The translations under genes were made by a program, and so were the position numbers. The notes beneath the pieces were generated by a model. It was not told the DNA's origin and searched no databases. It worked only from the letters and a program-made list of their open reading frames with translations. A DNA stretch of 64,000 nt from Halorubrum aidingense JCM 13560 (GTDB lineage Archaea > Halobacteriota > Halobacteria > Halobacteriales > Haloferacaceae), in NCBI RefSeq assembly GCF_000336995.1, contig NZ_AOJI01000017.1, positions 472,932 to 536,931 of the forward strand. Direction: 5' to 3'. How positions within the stretch are numbered: position 1 is the stretch's first letter; each line of letters opens with the position of its first letter. Of the stretch, positions 52,612 to 62,284 are shown piece after piece.

Positions 52612-54138
52612 TTAGATCCCGTACAGCTCGCCGTACTTCGCCTCGACGTAGTCGGTGAACGCGTCCGCCGAGAAGTCCTCGCCGGTCGCCCGTTTCACCA
52701 GTTCGTTGGTCTCGTAGCGGGAGCCGTGCTGGTGGACGTTCTCGCCGAGCCACGCCTGGAGGTCCTCGAAGTCGCCCGCGGCGATCTTATCCTCGAGGTC
52801 GTCGATCTCGCCGTCGGCCGCCTCGAACAGCTGGGCCGCCATCACGGAGCCGAGCGAATACGTCGGGAAGTAGCCGAAGTTGCCGTGGCTCCAGTGGATG
52901 TCCTGCAGGCAGCCGTCGGCGTCGGTCGGCGGGCGGATCCCGAGGTACTCCTCGTACTTGTCGTTCCAGACCTCGGGGACGTCCTCGATCGCGAGGTCGC
53001 CGCGGATCAGGTCGCGCTCGATCTCGAAGCGGACGATGATGTGGAGGTGGTAGGTGAGTTCGTCGGCCTCGACGCGGATGAGGTTGTCCTCGTGGACCTG
53101 GTTGAACGCCTCGTAGGCGTCCTCGACGGTCGCGTCCTCGGTCTCCGGGAAGCGCTCGTGGAACGCCGGGAGGAACTGCTCCCAGAACGCGCGGCTCCGA
53201 CCGACGTGGTTCTCCCAGAGCCGCGACTGCGACTCGTGGACGGACAGGTCGCGCGACTCGCCGAGCGGGGTTCCCCACTCGTCCTGCGGGAGCCCGAGGT
53301 TGTACTGCGCGTGGCCGTACTCGTGGATCGTCGAGCCGATCGCGCCGAGCGGGTCCGCCTCGTCGAACCGGGTCGTGATCCGGCAGTCGAACTGGTTGCC
53401 CGAAGTGAACGGGTGCGAGGAGACGTCGAGGCGGCCGCGGTCGAAGTCGTAGCCGACCAGATCGAGGGCATCGCGTGCGAGTTCCTCTTGCGTCTCCGCC
53501 GGGAACGTCCCCTCGAAGGTGTCGACGGCGAGGTCGGCGTCCGACTCGCGGATCGCGTCGATCATCGGGACGAGCGTCTCCCGCAGCTCGTCGAGGATCG
53601 ACTCGGCGCGCTCCATCGAGAGACACGGCTCGAAGTCCTCGAACAGCACCTCGTAGGGGTCGCGGTCGGGGTCGATGTGCTCGGCGTACTCGCGCTTCAG
53701 CTCGACGTGCTTCTCCAAGTACGGGGCGAAGTGCTCGAAGTCGTCCTCGGCTCTCGCCTGCTCCCACGCCTGGAGGGCCTCGGAGCTGGTCTCGGAGATC
53801 TCCTCGACGAGCTCGACGGGGACCGCGTCGGCGCGCTCGTACTCGCGGCGCACCTCGCGGACCACGGCGGCCCGCTCCGCGGAGAGGTCGGCGTCGTCGA
53901 GTTCGTCGAGCAGGGCGCCGGTCTCCTCGTCGGTGACCATGTCGTGGCGGATCGACGACAGCGCCGAGAGCTGTTTCGACCGGGCGGGAGTGCCGCCCTC
54001 GGGCATCATCACCTGCTGGTCCCAGCCGAGCACGCCGGCGGCGCTCCCGACCGTGTTCCACCGTCGAACTCGGTCGAGGAGGGCGTCGTACGCTTCAGGG
54101 GCGTCGGATACGTCGTCGGCCGCGGCTTCCGTTGCCAT
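52612..54138 (-). CDS. Carboxypeptidase Taq, M32 metallopeptidase
   Basis: 508 residues, normal length. The zinc motif HEYGHAQYNLGL (HExxH) is followed by the downstream Glu in LSVHESQSRLWENHVGR; HPFTSGNQFDCRITTRF and GCLQDIHWSHGNFGYFPTYSLG are M32 signatures. It removes C-terminal residues from peptides in the cytoplasm. ATG 54138 gives the usual N terminus, with an acidic leader of about 12 residues. It is divergent from the threonine aldolase gene. Confidence 0.95.
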   Translation of the reverse strand: MATEAAADDVSDAPEAYDALLDRVRRWNTVGSAAGVLGWDQQVMMPEGGTPARSKQLSALSSIRHDMVTDEETGALLDELDDADLSAERAAVVREVRREYERADAVPVELVEEISETSSEALQAWEQARAEDDFEHFAPYLEKHVELKREYAEHIDPDRDPYEVLFEDFEPCLSMERAESILDELRETLVPMIDAIRESDADLAVDTFEGTFPAETQEELARDALDLVGYDFDRGRLDVSSHPFTSGNQFDCRITTRFDEADPLGAIGSTIHEYGHAQYNLGLPQDEWGTPLGESRDLSVHESQSRLWENHVGRSRAFWEQFLPAFHERFPETEDATVEDAYEAFNQVHEDNLIRVEADELTYHLHIIVRFEIERDLIRGDLAIEDVPEVWNDKYEEYLGIRPPTDADGCLQDIHWSHGNFGYFPTYSLGSVMAAQLFEAADGEIDDLEDKIAAGDFEDLQAWLGENVHQHGSRYETNELVKRATGEDFSADAFTDYVEAKYGELYGI

Positions 54139-54319
54139 ACGTCACGGATCGGCGGCGCGGGTTAAGAAGGGACCGAACGCGGATCTGGCGGCCCCGATCT
54201 CCGGCAGGTCGGGCTCGCCGCCCGCGCCGATCCAGTCCGTTTCGACACCCGCGCCGATCCGGGCGATCCCGCCCCGAACGCGACCTATTTCCGGGCGGCC
54301 GGTGAATCGTCGACAACGA

Positions 54320-55369
54320 ATGACAGACGCAGACGAGTTCATCGACCTGCGGTCCGACACCGTCACGACGCCCTCGGACGCGATGCGCGAGGCCGCCCGC
54401 GACGCCGACGTCGGCGACGACGTGTACCGCGACGACCCGACCGTCAACGAACTGGAGCGGCGAGCTGCCGAGGCCGTCGGGACCGAGGCCGCGCTGTACG
54501 TCCCCTCCGGGACGATGGCGAACCAGATCGCGGTCCACGTCCACACCGAGCCCGGCCAGGAGCTCCTGTTGGAGCGCGAGTCGCACATCTACCGCTGGGA
54601 GCTGGGCGGCGCGTCGAAGCTCTCCGGCGTCCAGACGCGGACGATCGACGCCGGGGACCGCTGCGTTCCGACGCCCGACGCCGTCACGGAGGGGCTCGTG
54701 GACGAGGACCTCCACCGGCCGGGGACCGGACTCCTGTCGCTCGAAAACACCCACAACTACCGCGGCGGAACGGCGATCCCGGTCGACGAGATCGCCGCGG
54801 CCGCCGACGCCGCCCGCGACGCCGACGTGCCGGTCCACCTCGACGGCGCGCGCGTGTTCAACGCCGCCGTCGCGCTCGGCGTCGACGCGAGCGAGATCGT
54901 CGCCCCGGTCGACAGCGTCACGTTCTGTCTCTCCAAGGGGCTCGGCGCGCCGGTGGGCTCGATCCTCGCCGGCGACGAGGCCTTCGTCGAGGAGGCTCGA
55001 CGCGTCCGCAAGCTGTTCGGCGGCGGGATGCGGCAGGCCGGGATGATCGCCGCGCCCGGACTGCTCGCGTTAGAGAACGTCGATCGGCTCGCCGACGACC
55101 ACGCCAACGCCGAGCGGCTCGCGGCGGGGCTGGACGCGCTCGGCGGCGTCGACGTCCCCGAGCCCGACACGAACATCGTCGTCGTCCACACCGAGGACGC
55201 GGGGATCGCGGCGAGCGACCTCGTGTCGGCGTGTGCCGACGCCGGCGTCGGCTGCGTCGAGTTCGACGACTACACGACGCGGTTCACGACGCACTTGGAC
55301 GTGGACGCGGACGCCGTCGCGGAGGCCGTCGACCGGATCGGGGACGCGGTCGCGACGCTGTCGGAGTGA
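54320..55369 (+). CDS. ltaE: Low-specificity L-threonine aldolase
   Basis: 349 residues. IDLRSDTVTTPSDAMREAARDADVGDDVY opens the protein, LYVPSGTMANQIAV and the PLP Lys in FCLSKGLGAPVGS follow, then RKLFGGGMRQAG. It cleaves threonine to glycine and acetaldehyde, giving glycine that GcvT-dependent cleavage could use. It could also act on related beta-hydroxy amino acids. ATG 54320 is standard; the large frame extension to 53675 is antisense to the peptidase gene. Confidence 0.93.
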   Translation: MTDADEFIDLRSDTVTTPSDAMREAARDADVGDDVYRDDPTVNELERRAAEAVGTEAALYVPSGTMANQIAVHVHTEPGQELLLERESHIYRWELGGASKLSGVQTRTIDAGDRCVPTPDAVTEGLVDEDLHRPGTGLLSLENTHNYRGGTAIPVDEIAAAADAARDADVPVHLDGARVFNAAVALGVDASEIVAPVDSVTFCLSKGLGAPVGSILAGDEAFVEEARRVRKLFGGGMRQAGMIAAPGLLALENVDRLADDHANAERLAAGLDALGGVDVPEPDTNIVVVHTEDAGIAASDLVSACADAGVGCVEFDDYTTRFTTHLDVDADAVAEAVDRIGDAVATLSE

Positions 55370-55375
55370 CCTCGG

Positions 55376-55936
55376 TCAGGCGTCCGGCCACTTGATCGAA
55401 CAGCCGCGAGAGGGTCGGTCGGGAACGGCGACCGTCTCGCCCGCGAGTACCGACTCCACGGCCTCACGGATGTAGAACTCGGTGGGCTGGTCGTCCGGGT
55501 TGAGCGCGTCGTCGAGTCGACCGTGGTAACGGAGCCGCCACGTACCGTCCTCGCGCCCGAACAGGAACGGGTCCGGCGTGCACACCGCGCCGTACGCGTC
55601 GGCCACGGCGCCGGTCTCGTCTCGGAGGTACGCGTCGTACGCGATCTCGCCGTCGGCGACGCGCTCGCACATCGCTTCCAGGGAGTCCTCGGGGTACGCC
55701 GCGTCGTCGTTCGGGTTGATCCCGACCACGGCGAGGTCGTCGTAGTCGGCGGCCAGCTCGTTGAGCAGGTCGAACTTCGCCTTCGCGTACGGGCAGTGGT
55801 TGCAGGTGAAGACGACGAGGAGCGCGTCCGCATCGAAGTCGTCGAGCGCGTGGGTCTCTCCGTCCACGCCCGGGAGTTCGAAGGACGGCGCCGCGTCTCC
55901 GCGTTCCAGTTCGGAGTCGGACTCTTTCATGACCAT
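55376..55936 (-). CDS. Thioredoxin-fold redoxin (AhpC/TSA-like)
   Basis: 186 residues. APSFELPGVDGETHALDDF is followed by LLVVFTCNHCPYAKAKFDLLNELAADY, so the active site is C-x-x-C (CNHC) in the ResA/TlpA-like or peroxiredoxin-like group often labelled thioredoxin family protein. VVGINPNDDAAYPEDS and VCTPDPFLFGR match the redoxin fold. Two ATGs two codons apart (55936 and 55930) are possible. No signal peptide, so it works in the cytoplasm. Convergent with ltaE with six bases between. Confidence 0.82.
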   Translation of the reverse strand: MVMKESDSELERGDAAPSFELPGVDGETHALDDFDADALLVVFTCNHCPYAKAKFDLLNELAADYDDLAVVGINPNDDAAYPEDSLEAMCERVADGEIAYDAYLRDETGAVADAYGAVCTPDPFLFGREDGTWRLRYHGRLDDALNPDDQPTEFYIREAVESVLAGETVAVPDRPSRGCSIKWPDA

Positions 55937-56006
55937 ACCGGTGCGTACTCTCGGCGCCCGGAAAATCGTTCGGTGGTGTGGCGCGGTCGATGCGGAGTGC
56001 GGCCGG

Positions 56007-56501
56007 TCACCGTCCGGCGAGACGACGATTCGCCAGCAGGCGGGCAACGAGGTGAGCGCCGCCGATCGCGACCGCCCAACAGCCGACGACGACCGCCGCC
56101 GCCACCGCGACGATCGACAACTCGGACGGCAGCGCGGACGCAACCCGAAGGACGGTGGGATCGGCGATCGTCTCGGCGAGTGTCTCGGCGAGCGTCTTAG
56201 CGAGTGTCTCGGCGGCGATCGGTGACGCTCCGGATCGCACGCCGCGCGTCGCTGAGGCGAGCGCTCGAACTCGGGCGCTTGCGAGAGCGCCGAACCCCGC
56301 GACCGCCGCGGTGGGGAGTGCGAGCGCGAACAGCCCGAACCAGCGTGTGCCTCGCCTCTCCGCGGCGGCTCGATGAGAGGGCCCGGCCGCGCGAGTCGTC
56401 GCCCGGCGAGAGCGCCTCCCGATTCGGCCGTCGTCGTCCGCACTCGACGAGCCCGCATCCCTGTGTTTCCGCGGGCGCTCCGGTCCGTTTCGCGGTCGCA
56501 T
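56007..56501 (-). CDS. Possible two-helix membrane protein, unknown function
   Basis: 164 residues. Helices at about WFGLFALALPTAAVAGFGAL and LSIVAVAAAVVVGCWAVAIGGAHL are clear, with a short repeat ETLAKTLAETLAETIADP between them. The first 50 residues are very Arg-rich, unlike haloarchaeal proteins, so the true start may be further 3' (no better ATG was found) or the frame may be spurious. No family is recognised. It shares its 5' end region with the divergent small membrane gene. Confidence 0.4.
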   Translation of the reverse strand: MRPRNGPERPRKHRDAGSSSADDDGRIGRRSRRATTRAAGPSHRAAAERRGTRWFGLFALALPTAAVAGFGALASARVRALASATRGVRSGASPIAAETLAKTLAETLAETIADPTVLRVASALPSELSIVAVAAAVVVGCWAVAIGGAHLVARLLANRRLAGR

Positions 56502-56595
56502 GCGACCGGTGGCCGCGCCATGCGAGATAAGCGCTCGGCAGACGCCGACTCGCGCCGGCTCGTGGGTTTTTATCCGGTCCCCCCGTACGAGCGGT

Positions 56596-56781
56596 GTGTC
56601 ATCTAGGGAGCCGACCTACCGAACGCTGCGACTGCTGTCCGCGAACGCGGCCGGGATGACCGGGTTCTTGCTCGCGGCCGCGGTCGGTCAGGAGTTCGCA
56701 GGGGCGCTCGTCGCCGGCGTGCTCGTGGGCGCGATCGGGTATATTGCGTCGAGCGCGCTCGTCGAATTCGCGGCCGCGTGA
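56596..56781 (+). CDS. Small two-helix membrane protein
   Basis: 61 residues from GTG 56596. Two hydrophobic stretches (AAGMTGFLLAAAVGQEF and GALVAGVLVGAIGYIASSALV) suggest a helical hairpin. A TATA-like TTTTTATCC at about 56568-56576 stands at the right distance for a leaderless transcript, which is why I prefer this GTG to the longer frame. No family is recognised. It lies 70 bases upstream of the histidine kinase gene on the same strand. Confidence 0.6.
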   Translation: MSSREPTYRTLRLLSANAAGMTGFLLAAAVGQEFAGALVAGVLVGAIGYIASSALVEFAAA

Positions 56782-56851
56782 CGACATCGAGTTGCGTGTT
56801 CGACAGGTCAATAGAAATATTTTTCATGTCAAAAACTCGTCTGACACCTCA

Positions 56852-58363
56852 ATGATCGGTCAGGAGCGAGCGCGTTCGGCGGCGGACGCGACGACGATAC
56901 CGGACACCGTCAGCGTGCTTCTCGTGGACGACGAGCCCGGGTTCGCGGACACGGCGGCCTCAGTCATCGAGAAGCGCGACGATCGCTTCGACGTCACGCC
57001 GGCCACCGACGCGGCGTCGGCGTTCGGGGCGCTCGAGACGGACGCGTTCGACTGTATCGTCAGCGACTACGAGATGCCGGGGACGGACGGCCTCGAGTTC
57101 CTGCGGCGCGTCCGCGATCGGTACGGCGACGTCCCGTTCGTGCTGTTCACCGGCAGAGGCTCGGAGACGCTGGCGGGCGACGCGATCGCCGCCGACGTCG
57201 ACGCGTATCTTCCCAAACACGCGGTCGACGACCCGTACGAGGCGCTCGCGTCGCGCGTCAGCGAAGTCGTGTCGGACGCGGCCGTCGACCGCCGACTGGA
57301 ACACACCGCCGCCCGGTTGGAGGCGCTGTACGATCGCTCGCCCGACATGATCGACATCCACGACGCGGACGGGCGGATCGTCGACGCGAATCGGGTGTTG
57401 GCGACCGAGTTGGGCTACGATCGCGAGGAGATCATCGGCATGAACGTCTGGGACATCGACGAGGAGCTCGCGCCCGAGGAGGCCGCCGAGACCTGGCGGG
57501 GGCTCGCGACGGACGAGACCCTCCGGCTGGAGACGACGTTCCGTCGGGCCGACGGCACCTCGATTCCGGTCGAGGTCCACGTCCGGCGGGTCGACGTGCA
57601 GGGACGAGACCGGTTCCTCGCCAGCAGCCACGACATCTCGGAGCGCAAGGCGTACCAACGGCGGATCGAGCGGGAGAACGAGCGGCTCGACGAGTTCGCG
57701 TCGATCGTGTCACACGACCTTCGGAACCCGCTCAACGTGCTCTCGGGGTACCTGCGTCTCGCCCGCGAGACGGGGACCGACTCGTACTTCGACCGCTGTG
57801 AGCGCGCGCTCGACGACATAGAGGGGTTGATCGAGGACGTGCTGACGCTCGCGCGACAGGGGGACGCAGTCGACTCGCCCGAACCGGTCGCGTTCGGCGC
57901 GCTCGTCGAGGCGTACGGACGGGACGTCGTCGAGTCGATCGAGCGCGAGGGTGCCGAGGGTGACGAAGCCGCCGAGGGTGAGGTGGCCGCCGACGGCGAG
58001 GCGGCCGCCGACGGAGAGGGTATCGACGTCATCGTCGAGGCCGACGGCGACGTGCTCGCGGACCCCGGCCGACTCAAGCGACTCGTCGAGAACCTCGTGC
58101 GGAACGCGGCCGAACACGGCGGCGACCGCGTCGTGGTCGGCGACCTCGACGACGGGTTTTACCTCGCGGACGACGGGCCGGGTATTCCCACCGATCGGCG
58201 TGCGGACGTGTTCGAGAGCGGCTACACGACGTCCGGCACCGGGACCGGATTCGGGCTCGCGATCGTCGAGCGCATCGCCGAGGCGCACGGCTGGGAGGTG
58301 GCGTTGACGGAGGGCGAGGCGGGCGGCGCGCGGTTCGAGTTTACCGGCGTCGAGCGACCGTAG
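56852..58363 (+). CDS. Receiver-PAS-histidine kinase hybrid
   Basis: 503 residues, soluble. An N-terminal receiver (SVLLVDDEPG, phospho-acceptor Asp72 in VSDYEMPG, Lys122) is followed by a PAS domain (about 150-262; YDRSPDMIDIHDADGRIVDAN) and a histidine kinase. His288 is in SIVSHDLRNPLNVL; the N box is LVENLVRNAAEHGG, G1 LADDGPGIP and G2 GTGTGFGLAIV. A Glu/Gly/Ala repeat insert near 372-395 lies between dimerisation and ATPase parts. The order, with the receiver first, is typical of haloarchaeal sensor kinases. Signal unknown. Confidence 0.93.
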   Translation: MIGQERARSAADATTIPDTVSVLLVDDEPGFADTAASVIEKRDDRFDVTPATDAASAFGALETDAFDCIVSDYEMPGTDGLEFLRRVRDRYGDVPFVLFTGRGSETLAGDAIAADVDAYLPKHAVDDPYEALASRVSEVVSDAAVDRRLEHTAARLEALYDRSPDMIDIHDADGRIVDANRVLATELGYDREEIIGMNVWDIDEELAPEEAAETWRGLATDETLRLETTFRRADGTSIPVEVHVRRVDVQGRDRFLASSHDISERKAYQRRIERENERLDEFASIVSHDLRNPLNVLSGYLRLARETGTDSYFDRCERALDDIEGLIEDVLTLARQGDAVDSPEPVAFGALVEAYGRDVVESIEREGAEGDEAAEGEVAADGEAAADGEGIDVIVEADGDVLADPGRLKRLVENLVRNAAEHGGDRVVVGDLDDGFYLADDGPGIPTDRRADVFESGYTTSGTGTGFGLAIVERIAEAHGWEVALTEGEAGGARFEFTGVERP

Positions 58364-58462
58364 CCGTACGACCGTATCTGAGCGACCCGGCTGCGTGGCC
58401 GTCGCTACGCGGTCGAGACGGTGTTGTTTAAAAAGCGAGCGTAGGTGACGCGGAGCCTAGCC

Positions 58463-58861
58463 TCAGAACGCGCCGGGGTAGACGCTCACGTCGGCGTGGA
58501 GGCCCTCGCGGAGCGCGGTGTGAACGTGACAGATCCCCTCGGCGCGCTCGACGATGTCCGCGACGGCCTCGTCGTCGAGGTCGGCCTCGACGTGGATGTC
58601 GAAGGCGATGTCCGTGAGGTCGTCGTGGTCGTCGAGACCGGCGCTCGCGTCGATCTGGATCTTCCCGAGGTCGTCTTCGCCGCGCTGGCTGCCGCCGACG
58701 CGGAACGCGGGGAGGAAACAGGAGGCGTACGTCGCGACGAGCGCGGCGTTCGGGTTCGGGCCGGTCTCGTCGGTCGCGTCGATCTGCAGATCGAAGTCGC
58801 CGACCTGGTTCGTGCATGCGTACCCTTCCTCGGAGACCGTGATGGTTTCGATGTCGGACAT
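58463..58861 (-). CDS. OsmC-family protein
   Basis: 132 residues. DFDLQIDATDETGPNPNAALVATYASCFLPAFRVGG gives the first conserved Cys and flanking helix, and ADIVERAEGICHVHTALREGLHADVSV gives the second Cys, as in OsmC/Ohr thiol peroxidases that reduce organic hydroperoxides. The Arg of Ohr active sites was not obvious, so OsmC is more likely than Ohr. ATG 58861 fits; the frame upstream is antisense leader. Converges with the kinase gene. Confidence 0.88.
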   Translation of the reverse strand: MSDIETITVSEEGYACTNQVGDFDLQIDATDETGPNPNAALVATYASCFLPAFRVGGSQRGEDDLGKIQIDASAGLDDHDDLTDIAFDIHVEADLDDEAVADIVERAEGICHVHTALREGLHADVSVYPGAF

Positions 58862-58938
58862 AGTCACCTCCGTGTTCGTCCTCCCCCGGGTAAAGGCTGC
58901 CGACACATGACAACGCTTCCGGGGTCCGGGGGTCGTCG

Positions 58939-59661
58939 CTACTCCAGGACGTACGTCTCGTCGCCGTCGAGGACGACGGGCTCCGCCGCGGCGCCGGCCG
59001 CCTTCACCTCGTTGACGAACTCTCGCGTGTCGATTTCGATCGGCGGGAACGTGTCATAGTGCATCGGGAAGACGACGTCGGCGCCGACCCAGTCGGCGGC
59101 GATACCGGCGCCCGCCGGCCCCATCGTGAAGTGATCGCCGACGGGCAGCGCGGCGGCGTCGGGTTCGAGGTAGGGCGCGATCACGTCGACCATCTCGGAC
59201 ATCAGTCCCGTGTCGCCGGCGTGGTAGAACGTGGTGCAGTCGGGGTCGGACTCCTGGGTCGGCTTCTTGTCGCCGATCACGAACCCGGCAGGCATCCCGG
59301 CGGAGGTGCCGTATCCCGTGTCGATCCCGTTCGAGTGGTCCGCGCGGACCATCGTCACCCACGCGTCGCCGCACTCGACGGTGCCGCCGATGTTCATCCC
59401 CATCCCGCCGACGGCCTCGTCGTGGCCGAAGGTGTCCTGCACGTAGCCCGTCAGCTCGGGCGTGGCGACCACGGTGGCGCCCTCGTAGCGGTCGGCGTCG
59501 CCGATGTGGTCCGCGTGGCCGTGCGTCAAGAGGAGGTAGTCGGGGTCGAGTTCCTCGGGGTCGACGTCGGTCTTCGGGTTGTCGAAGAACGGGTCGATCA
59601 GCAGTTCCGTGTCGTCGACGACGACGTGCCACGTCGAGTGACCGTGCCAGGTAAGTTCCAT
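58939..59661 (-). CDS. UPF0173-type metal-dependent hydrolase (MBL fold)
   Basis: 240 residues. [27 protein letters not shown] starts the fold, [14 protein letters not shown] is the zinc motif, [21 protein letters not shown] (bridging Asp) and [12 protein letters not shown] provide later ligands. All match the UPF0173 group close to UlaG. It differs clearly from the other MBL protein in the window. Substrate unknown. Stop is 77 bases downstream of the osmC promoter side. Confidence 0.85.
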   Translation of the reverse strand: MELTWHGHSTWHVVVDDTELLIDPFFDNPKTDVDPEELDPDYLLLTHGHADHIGDADRYEGATVVATPELTGYVQDTFGHDEAVGGMGMNIGGTVECGDAWVTMVRADHSNGIDTGYGTSAGMPAGFVIGDKKPTQESDPDCTTFYHAGDTGLMSEMVDVIAPYLEPDAAALPVGDHFTMGPAGAGIAADWVGADVVFPMHYDTFPPIEIDTREFVNEVKAAGAAAEPVVLDGDETYVLE

Positions 59662-59757
59662 AGTACGTCCAGATAGTCTCAGCGAATCATAATAAAAGTC
59701 GACACCGCGTTCGCCGGTTCAATAACCCTTTGTACGCCTCCGGTCGATGGGGCGAGC

Positions 59758-60501
59758 ATGCACCACGCACGGTTCCGCGACCCGGCCGGCTCGATCCGCG
59801 AAGGAACGTACGACCCCGACACCGACACCGTCGCCTTCGCGGGCGAGGAGTACGCCCTCGACGACCCCGCTATCGACGTGCTGCCGCCGGCCGAGCCGAC
59901 GAAGATCGTCTGTATCGGCCGCAACTACGCGGACCACGCCGCCGAACTCGACAACACCGTCCCGGACCGCCCGCTGCTCTTTTTAAAAGCGCCGAACGCG
60001 CTGGCGAGCCACGGTGACACGATCACGGTCCCCGAGGGGAAAGACCGCGTCGACTGGGAGGCCGAGATCGCCGTGGTGATCGGCGAGCAGTGCAAGGAGG
60101 TCGCCGCCGCAGACGCGATGGACGTCGTCGCCGGCTTCACCTGCATGAACGACGTGTCGAACCGCGACGACCAGGACCGCGAGCAGAACTGGGTCCGCGG
60201 GAAGGCGTTCGACGGCGCCGCTCCGCTCGGCCCGGTGCTCGCGACGCCCGACGAGGTGCCGGCGGACGCGAGCGTCGAACTCCGCGTCAACGGCGAGACG
60301 AAGCAGTCGAGCGACCGCTCGCACCTCGCGTTCGACGTGCCGACGCTGATCGAGGAGATCACCGAGTACCTCACGCTCGAAGCCGGCGACGTGATCGCGA
60401 CCGGCACCCCGGAGGGCGTCGGCGCGCTCTCGGACGGCGACACCGTCGAGATCGAGGTCGAGGGCGTCGGAACCCTCGAACACGACGTGCGGGTCCCGTA
60501 G
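59758..60501 (+). CDS. Fumarylacetoacetate hydrolase family protein
   Basis: 247 residues. IVCIGRNYADHAAEL, PLLFLKAPNALASHGDTI, VDWEAEIAVVIGEQC (metal ligand Glu pair) and FTCMNDVSNRDDQDRE followed by VIATGTPEGVG form the complete FAH C-terminal catalytic domain. Members hydrolyse, decarboxylate or isomerise oxo-acids such as acylpyruvates; which reaction applies here cannot be read from sequence. TATA-like CAATAACCC lies about 30 bases before ATG 59758. It is divergent from the UPF0173 gene. Confidence 0.88.
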   Translation: MHHARFRDPAGSIREGTYDPDTDTVAFAGEEYALDDPAIDVLPPAEPTKIVCIGRNYADHAAELDNTVPDRPLLFLKAPNALASHGDTITVPEGKDRVDWEAEIAVVIGEQCKEVAAADAMDVVAGFTCMNDVSNRDDQDREQNWVRGKAFDGAAPLGPVLATPDEVPADASVELRVNGETKQSSDRSHLAFDVPTLIEEITEYLTLEAGDVIATGTPEGVGALSDGDTVEIEVEGVGTLEHDVRVP

Positions 60502-60636
60502 GGGAGCGATCTCGACCGCGCCCGATCGCCGATCCTGTCGATCGGCTTTTCTCCGTGCGGTCCGGTTCCACACCGCGTTTCCGGTGAACGCGGTCGTTCG
60601 GCCACGCTTAAGACCGACCGCCCCGGACGACTCCCC

Positions 60637-61731
60637 ATGCAACCACGGGATCTCTCCGATCACTCGCCGTACGTGCCGGGGCGGGGCGTCGAGGAGGTCG
60701 CCCGCGACCGCGGGCTCGACCCCGACGACCTCATCAAGCTCTCCTCGAACGAGAACCCGCACGGCCCGAGTCCGGCGGCCGTCGAGGCGATCCGCGAGCA
60801 CGCCGACCGCGTCCACCAGTACCCGAAGTCCTCGCACACCGACCTCACCGCGGCGCTCGCCGACAAGTGGGACGTGACCCCCGAACAGGTGTGGGTCTCA
60901 CCGGGGGCCGACGGCTCGATCGACTACCTCTCGCGCGCCCTCTTAGAGCCCGGCGACGCGGTGCTCGGGCCGAGCCCCGGATTCGCGTACTACGCGATGT
61001 CGGCGCGCTACCACCACGGCGAGACCGCCGAGTACGAGCTCACCGCCGCGGACGGCTTCGCGCAGGACGCCGAGACGGTGCTGTCCGCCTACGGCGGCGA
61101 GCGGATCGTCTACGTCACGTCGCCGCACAACCCCTCGGGCTCGACGATGCCGCTGGCGGAGGTGGAGGCGATCGCGGACGCGACCGCGCCGGAGACGCTC
61201 GTCGTCGTCGACGAGGCGTACGGGGAGTTCGCCGAGGTCGACAGCGCGATCCCGCTCGTCGACGAGCGCGACGACGTGGCCGTCCTCCGAACCTTCTCGA
61301 AGGCGTACGGGCTCGCCGGGCTCCGGATCGGGTACAGCGTCGTCCCCGAGGCGTGGGGCGAGGCGTACGCCCGGGTCAACACGCCGTTCGCCGCCAGCGA
61401 GCTGGCGTGTCGGGCCGCGCTCGCCGCCCTCGACGACGACGAACACGTCGAGCAGTCGGTCGAGACCGCCCGCTGGGCGCGAGCGTACATCGCCGACGAA
61501 CTCGACGCGCCGACCGTCGAGTCCGCGGGGAACTTCGTGCTCGCCGAGGTCGGCGACGGCGAGCGCGTCGCCGACGCCGCCCAGGACCGCGGCGTGATCA
61601 TCCGCGATTGCACCTCGTTCGGGCTCCCGGGTCACGTCCGGGTGTCGACCGGAACGCGCGAGCAGACGCATGACGCCGTCGAGACGCTCAACGAGACGCT
61701 GGCCGACCTCGGTCTCGGTGTCCGAGCGTGA
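60637..61731 (+). CDS. hisC: Histidinol-phosphate aminotransferase
   Basis: 364 residues. IKLSSNENPHGPSPAAVEAI starts the fold, PGADGSIDYLSRALLEPGD and SPHNPSGSTMPLAEVEAI follow, and RTFSKAYGLAGLRIGY holds the PLP Lys with RIGY. The closing IIRDCTSFGLPGHVRVSTGT binds the substrate phosphate. It transaminates histidinol-phosphate. TATA-like GCTTAAGACC stands about 27 bases upstream of ATG 60637. The GTG start of the next kinase overlaps its stop, so these two are one unit. Confidence 0.95.
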   Translation: MQPRDLSDHSPYVPGRGVEEVARDRGLDPDDLIKLSSNENPHGPSPAAVEAIREHADRVHQYPKSSHTDLTAALADKWDVTPEQVWVSPGADGSIDYLSRALLEPGDAVLGPSPGFAYYAMSARYHHGETAEYELTAADGFAQDAETVLSAYGGERIVYVTSPHNPSGSTMPLAEVEAIADATAPETLVVVDEAYGEFAEVDSAIPLVDERDDVAVLRTFSKAYGLAGLRIGYSVVPEAWGEAYARVNTPFAASELACRAALAALDDDEHVEQSVETARWARAYIADELDAPTVESAGNFVLAEVGDGERVADAAQDRGVIIRDCTSFGLPGHVRVSTGTREQTHDAVETLNETLADLGLGVRA

Positions 61732-62258
61732 GCGACGAATCTGCCCGCCCGCCCCGCGTCGCCGTCACCGGCACCCCGGGAACCGGGAAGTCGACCGCGA
61801 CGGCCCTCCTCGCCGACGAGTACGACGTGATCCACCTCAACGATCGGATCAAGGGCGATGAGACTCTCTGGACCGAGCGCGACGCCGACCGCGACACCCT
61901 CGTGGCGGACCTCGACGCGGTCCGCGACCACCTCGGCGACTGGTCGGGTGTCCTCGACTCGCACCTCGCGCACCGGTTCGACGTCGACCGCGTGATCGTG
62001 TTGCGGTGTCACCCCGAGACGATCGAAACGCGGCTCCGCGAGCGCGGGGAGTCGGACGCCACAGCGGCCGAGAACGCCGAGAGCGAGGCGCTCGACGTGA
62101 TCCTCTCGGAGGCCGTCGCCGAGCACGGCGTCGAGAACGTCTACGAGATCGACACCACCGACCGCGACCCCGCGGCCGTCGCCGACGCGATCCGCGCGGC
62201 GATCGAGGGAGAGCGCGAGCCGAGCGCCGGCACCGTCGACTTCATCGATTATATATGA
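61728..62258 (+). CDS. AK6/Fap7-like adenylate kinase
   Basis: 176 residues, GTG start overlapping hisC. The P-loop VAVTGTPGTGKSTATALLADEYDVIHLND is followed by SGVLDSHLAHRF and VDRVIVLRCHPETIETRLRERG, typical of the AK6 group of nucleoside-monophosphate kinases that also act in small-subunit ribosome maturation. It keeps AMP/ATP balance or acts on the ribosome. It is followed within 26 bases by the lipid synthase gene, as is common in haloarchaea to my memory. Confidence 0.88.
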   Translation: MSDESARPPRVAVTGTPGTGKSTATALLADEYDVIHLNDRIKGDETLWTERDADRDTLVADLDAVRDHLGDWSGVLDSHLAHRFDVDRVIVLRCHPETIETRLRERGESDATAAENAESEALDVILSEAVAEHGVENVYEIDTTDRDPAAVADAIRAAIEGEREPSAGTVDFIDYI

Positions 62259-62284
62259 CCCGGGCGAGAGGGTCGGATCGATAG